Source of the DNA: Lachnospiraceae bacterium
Lineage (GTDB): Bacteria; Bacillota; Clostridia; Lachnospirales; Lachnospiraceae
Assembly (NCBI GenBank): GCA_017461685.1
Contig: JAFTXF010000100.1
Coordinates: forward strand, 1 to 8,904
Direction: 5' to 3'
Length of the DNA stretch: 8,904 bases
The stretch's first letter is position 1, and every line of letters starts with the position of its first letter. The translations under genes were made by a program, and so were the position numbers. Below the pieces are notes generated by a model. It was not told the origin of the DNA and made no database searches. It saw nothing but the letters and a program-made list of their open reading frames with translations. Shown piece by piece: positions 6,440 to 8,904 of the stretch.

Positions 6440-8284
6440 ATGAGTGAAATATGTTTTACAATAGGCAATAAATTCATAGAACGACAGATTTATTTGGAGA
6501 ATGGTGTGCCGGTCAGAAGTGTATTGCGCAATCTTATGAGTGGTGTAGAGTGGGCTACAGACGGCAAGGAACCGGTGATTTCGTTGCCTGGAATTGACTT
6601 GTCGGGATGTGAAGTGAGTTTTCACCCGGACCATGCGATTTGTTTTAAAGGTGATGATTTTGAAGTATGCTGGAAGTTTACTATATGGGATGATTTGGCC
6701 GTTATTGAGAGCCGAATCGGTGTAAAAGGAAAGGCAAGAGCAGTGCCGGAAGGGGAACAAAAGGATTATATTGACGGCTGTGGCTGCAGTTCCAAGCACG
6801 TAACATTGACGGCGGTACAGTTCCATGACTGTACAGATGGTACAGACTGCTTGGTGGAAGAGCGCCCGGTACCCCTGTTTCAACATGGTACTGCAAAGTA
6901 TAGCGGTCATGTTTTTGTGTTGCGGGAGGAATTGTCCGAAGAGGAATGTCTTTTAGTAAAAAATGCTCCTTGTGAAGAGGCCCATCTTCACAAAAATGGG
7001 GCGGATTTTTGTAAGACCTCCTTGGGGAATATGCATATTTGCGAAGGTGGTATTCATCCTTTAGATCTGATGGAGGAGGAGTATCTCTATACATATCCGG
7101 TAGCTGTGGGTGTGAGCACAAAAGGGGGCGGAATAGAGCTTTTCAGGCAGTATTATAAGAAGGATTATGAGAAAAGCTGTCCACAGGAAATGGATAATAA
7201 ATCACTATATATTATGTCAAATACCTGGGGTGACAGAAATTGCGATAAATGTGTGAGTGAAGCATTTATTTTGCAGGAGATTAAAACAGCGGCAGAGCTT
7301 GGCTGCGATATCGTGCAGATTGATGATGGCTGGCAACAGGGCATTACTGCCAATTCCCTTATGGCATCCGGCGGTGTTTGGACCGGAAAATTCAGACTGG
7401 TAGATCCGAATTTCTGGCAGGTTAACCGGGCGAAATTTCCCAATGGCTTTGCCAAAATCGTAGAGGCTGCAAAAGAGCACCGGGTGGAGCTGGGGCTTTG
7501 GTTTTCACCGGACAGTGAGCAGGATTACGGGGATTGGGAATTGGACGCTGAGGTGATGATTGACTTTTATCATCAGTATGGAATTCGATATTTTAAAATT
7601 GATGGAGTGGTGATTAAGAACCATACCTGTGTAAAAAACCTGCTTAACATGTTCCAAAAGGTTCGCACGGCAAGTGCAGGACAGATTGTTTTTAATATGG
7701 ATATTACAGCAGGAAAAAGATTCGGCTATCTATTTCACAGAGAAATCGGAGATATTTTTGTAGAAAACAGATACACGGATTGGGGGAATTATTATCCACA
7801 TAATACCCTGCGCAATCTGTGGGAGCTGTCTTTTTATTTCCCAACTAAAAGGTTCCAGATGGAAGTATTGAATCACAAGCGAAACCAGGATAAATATCAT
7901 GATATTCTGGCACCGGCAGGGTATGATATGGATTATTTATTTGCCTCTGTTATGGTGGCAAATCCTTTGCTTTGGATGGAAATGTCCAGCCTGGATGAGG
8001 AAAGCAAAGAAAAGCTTACCCAATTAATTCGGGTTTACAAAAAATATCGGCAGGATTTCGTAAAGGTGACACCAATTATGGAAAAACCAAGCGGCTTTGC
8101 TTTGACCGGCTTTTTGTGTGAGGGCAAAAAAGCAAACTATGTAATCTTGCTGAGAGAATTATCAGAAGAAGAGGAATTTCCATATGTGGTAAAAGAGATT
8201 CTTGCTACAAACGATTCTCAGGCACAGGCGGGACCGGTAAAACTGACCAAAAAGAGAAGCTATTTGTTTGGGATTCTTGCTTAG
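6440..8284 (+). CDS. Cytoplasmic GH36-like (clan GH-D) alpha-galactosidase-type glycosidase
   Basis: Predicted retaining glycosidase cleaving terminal alpha-linked galactose or N-acetylgalactosamine. The 614 residues have no signal peptide or membrane segment, so imported oligosaccharides are the likely substrate. The N-terminal part (about 1-245) looks like a beta-rich domain of the kind preceding GH36 barrels. The barrel starts near MSNTWGDRN (259-267), then DIVQIDDGWQ at 290-299 and LGLWFSPDSEQDYGDW at 351-366. RYFKIDGV at 383-390 places the nucleophile at D388, in the position of KWD in GH36/GH27. ENRYTDWGN at 442-450 makes D447 a candidate acid/base. A short beta domain follows from about 545. 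Classical GH36 enzymes read KWD and SDDTD, so this is a divergent branch and specificity is unsure. Start: ATG with AGGAG 7 nt upstream. The gene sits between two direct repeats, with no clear terminator after it. Confidence 0.8.
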   Translation: MSEICFTIGNKFIERQIYLENGVPVRSVLRNLMSGVEWATDGKEPVISLPGIDLSGCEVSFHPDHAICFKGDDFEVCWKFTIWDDLAVIESRIGVKGKARAVPEGEQKDYIDGCGCSSKHVTLTAVQFHDCTDGTDCLVEERPVPLFQHGTAKYSGHVFVLREELSEEECLLVKNAPCEEAHLHKNGADFCKTSLGNMHICEGGIHPLDLMEEEYLYTYPVAVGVSTKGGGIELFRQYYKKDYEKSCPQEMDNKSLYIMSNTWGDRNCDKCVSEAFILQEIKTAAELGCDIVQIDDGWQQGITANSLMASGGVWTGKFRLVDPNFWQVNRAKFPNGFAKIVEAAKEHRVELGLWFSPDSEQDYGDWELDAEVMIDFYHQYGIRYFKIDGVVIKNHTCVKNLLNMFQKVRTASAGQIVFNMDITAGKRFGYLFHREIGDIFVENRYTDWGNYYPHNTLRNLWELSFYFPTKRFQMEVLNHKRNQDKYHDILAPAGYDMDYLFASVMVANPLLWMEMSSLDEESKEKLTQLIRVYKKYRQDFVKVTPIMEKPSGFALTGFLCEGKKANYVILLRELSEEEEFPYVVKEILATNDSQAQAGPVKLTKKRSYLFGILA

Positions 8285-8382
8285 AGCGGTAAAGGATTGG
8301 AACTATTTATCTTGTGATTTTCCGGAAGCCGGATGAAAAGTTCCCATTCAGAAGAAGAGTAAAAAAATACTCGATGGGTAGT

Positions 8383-8568
8383 TAAAAATTTCTACTTTAC
8401 ATTTTTATCAAAAAGTATTATATTAATTTATATATAAAACGATGATGAGGACAGTACCATTGTACAGATTCTTACAGAGAGAGCTGCGTTTGCTGCGAGC
8501 AGTTCAGGATCGGCATTTGGGAAGACCACCTCGGAGTGACTTTAATACAGTCCGTTTATCCGCGTTAA
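8383..8568 (+). repeat. Direct repeat copy 2: promoter plus T-box Stem I
   Basis: This is the partner of 6203-6390 in the same orientation, about 2.18 kb apart start to start. It is the intact copy, since the T-box leader continues past its end. The specifier region from GGGAAGACC through AATACAGTCCG is unchanged between copies. One change in the distal hairpin replaces a G-C pair with G-U (GCAGCT to GCAGTT), so pairing is kept. Confidence 0.9.
8396..8424 (+). promoter_or_regulatory. Sigma-A-type promoter of the T-box leader
   Basis: TTTACA (8396-8401) and TATATT (8419-8424) are separated by 17 bp. Transcription would begin near 8431, just before the conserved ACGATGATGAGGACAGTA opening of Stem I, which is the expected position for a T-box transcript. 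Confidence 0.78.
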
Positions 8569-8715
8569 GGAGAATGAAGTGGTTCGGTTAATGATATCTG
8601 TTCGAAAACTGTCGGACAGAGTCAGGATTTAAATCGGACAACAAGGGTGGAACCGCGTATTTTACGTCCCTTGCATGTATTGCACAGAGTGCGATATATG
8701 CAGGGGATTTTATAT
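8432..8715 (+). promoter_or_regulatory. T-box riboswitch, probably threonine-specific
   Basis: A complete transcriptional T-box leader that lets RNA polymerase pass the terminator when uncharged tRNA binds. Stem I has AGTA (8453-8456), AGAGA (8476-8480), the distal hairpin AGCTGC/GCAGTT, and GAA-G-ACC-A (8521-8528). The middle part has CCGCGTTAA and a hairpin-prone stretch at 8598-8619. The T-box sequence AGGGTGGAACCGCG lies at 8644-8657. In the antiterminator AAGGG (8643-8647) pairs with CCCTT (8668-8672), leaving UGGA exposed. UGGA predicts an acceptor end UCCA, that is discriminator U73. With GAA-N-codon-A spacing the specifier is ACC (Thr), and U73 fits tRNA-Thr of many Firmicutes. GAC (Asp) and CAC (His) overlap the same loop, but their tRNAs normally carry G73 and C73. 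Class confidence is high; specificity is inferred. Confidence 0.93.
8668..8713 (+). terminator. T-box intrinsic terminator
   Basis: Bases 8668-8685 pair along all 18 positions with 8689-8706, including a few G-U pairs, around a 3-nt AGA loop. ATTTTATATTTT follows as the U-rich tract. The first five bases of the left arm (CCCTT) are shared with the antiterminator, the usual mutually exclusive arrangement. The right arm and T-run also form the outer arm of the next inverted repeat. Confidence 0.92.
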
Positions 8716-8882
8716 TTTGTAACTATTCAGAGCCAAGGCAATTCGTAAAAAATATGCGAGGAACGCTTGCGTTCATGAGCATATTTTTATGCGAATTTCT
8801 TTGGCGAGAAGCCACAGGGAGGAAATGCGAAGCATTTTCGAGCTTGGCTCTGAATAGCTATATCTTTATATAAAATCCCCTG
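8701..8882. repeat. Nested inverted-repeat element between T-box terminator and RBS
   Basis: Three nested pairings are visible. The outer arms are CAGGGGATTTTATAT (8701-8715) and its exact complement at 8868-8882. The middle arms are CTATTCAGAGCCAAG (8723-8737) and its exact complement at 8843-8857. The inner, slightly imperfect arms are 8733-8757 and 8779-8804, capped by GAACGC-TT-GCGTTC (8761-8774). A further small hairpin, AAATGC-GAA-GCATTT, lies near 8823-8837. CCAAG at 8733-8737 can pair with either the inner or the middle partner. There is no ORF. The 8723-8857 core looks like an inserted, MITE-like intergenic repeat. The outer arm may instead belong to the host leader. It ends 14 nt before the ribosome-binding site. 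Confidence 0.88.
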
Positions 8883-8896
8883 GCAAGAGTTCATAA

Positions 8897-8904
8897 AGGA
8901 GGAA
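8897..8904 (+). promoter_or_regulatory. Ribosome-binding site of the off-window T-box-controlled gene
   Basis: AGGAGG at 8897-8902 is a perfect anti-16S match and the last feature in the window. The start codon should fall within about 10 nt of base 8904. From the T-box specificity the gene is predicted to be threonyl-tRNA synthetase or another threonine gene; this is not visible here. Confidence 0.75.

Noticed and set aside
6398..6910. 170-codon antisense ORF over the 5' end of the glycosidase
   Set aside because: It is Cys/Thr-rich with no domain and lies opposite a well-supported gene with a clear ribosome-binding site.
8318..8378. Rho-independent terminator after the glycosidase gene
   Set aside because: Two small hairpins exist (TCCGG-AAG-CCGGA at 8321-8333, and GAGTA/TACTC nested in CCCAT/ATGGG at 8343-8378). 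Neither is GC-rich and followed by a T-run, so termination is not supported.
8524..8529. Dual GAC/CAC (Asp/His) specifier that would match a hisS-aspS type T-box
   Set aside because: The UGGA bulge predicts U73, unlike tRNA-Asp (G73) or tRNA-His (C73). hisS and aspS already lie elsewhere in the window. ACC fits the normal spacing better.

Overview
The window looks like chromosomal DNA from a low-to-mid GC Firmicute of class Clostridia, most likely a Lachnospiraceae-type gut anaerobe. The evidence is strong AGGAGG-type ribosome-binding sites, a complete T-box tRNA-sensing leader, a hisS-aspS gene pair, and long hairpin-forming intergenic repeats. No species can be named from the sequence alone.

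Layout. Bases 1-273 hold a non-coding inverted-repeat element with perfect 57-bp arms and a 159-nt centre, starting exactly at the window edge. A sigma-A-type promoter (297-325) follows, then four genes in tight same-strand order that look like one operon. These are hisS (histidyl-tRNA synthetase, with eukaryote-type motifs), aspS (bacterial-type aspartyl-tRNA synthetase), a compact Sfp-type 4'-phosphopantetheinyl transferase, and a polytopic GT-C (PMT/ArnT-like) glycosyltransferase whose start overlaps the previous stop. A weak 79-codon ORF (5925-6164), perhaps a decayed gene, ends this block.

From 6203 the window holds a module bounded by two direct repeats of about 187 bp (6203-6390 and 8383-8568). 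Each repeat carries a promoter and the Stem I half of a T-box leader. The first copy stops after Stem I, lacks the antiterminator, T-box sequence and terminator, and sits in front of a cytoplasmic clan GH-D (GH36-like) alpha-galactosidase-type glycosidase (6440-8284). The second copy continues into a complete T-box riboswitch with T-box sequence (8644-8657) and an 18-bp terminator hairpin (8668-8706). The specifier layout (GAA-N-ACC-A) and the UGGA acceptor-binding bulge both fit tRNA-Thr, so the gene starting just past 8904 is predicted to be threonine-related, most simply thrS. Between terminator and ribosome-binding site lies a second large nested inverted repeat (8701-8882). Its outer arm reuses the 3' arm and T-run of the T-box terminator.

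How it fits together. The first block supplies aminoacyl-tRNA synthetases plus carrier-protein activation and envelope glycosylation. The last 500 bp is a tRNA-responsive switch for a third, off-window gene. The glycosidase appears to have been placed between the blocks by an event that duplicated the 5' half of that switch. The most notable points are the orphan T-box Stem I, the mutually exclusive folding of terminator and giant hairpin, the eukaryote-type HisRS and the shortened phosphopantetheinyl transferase.
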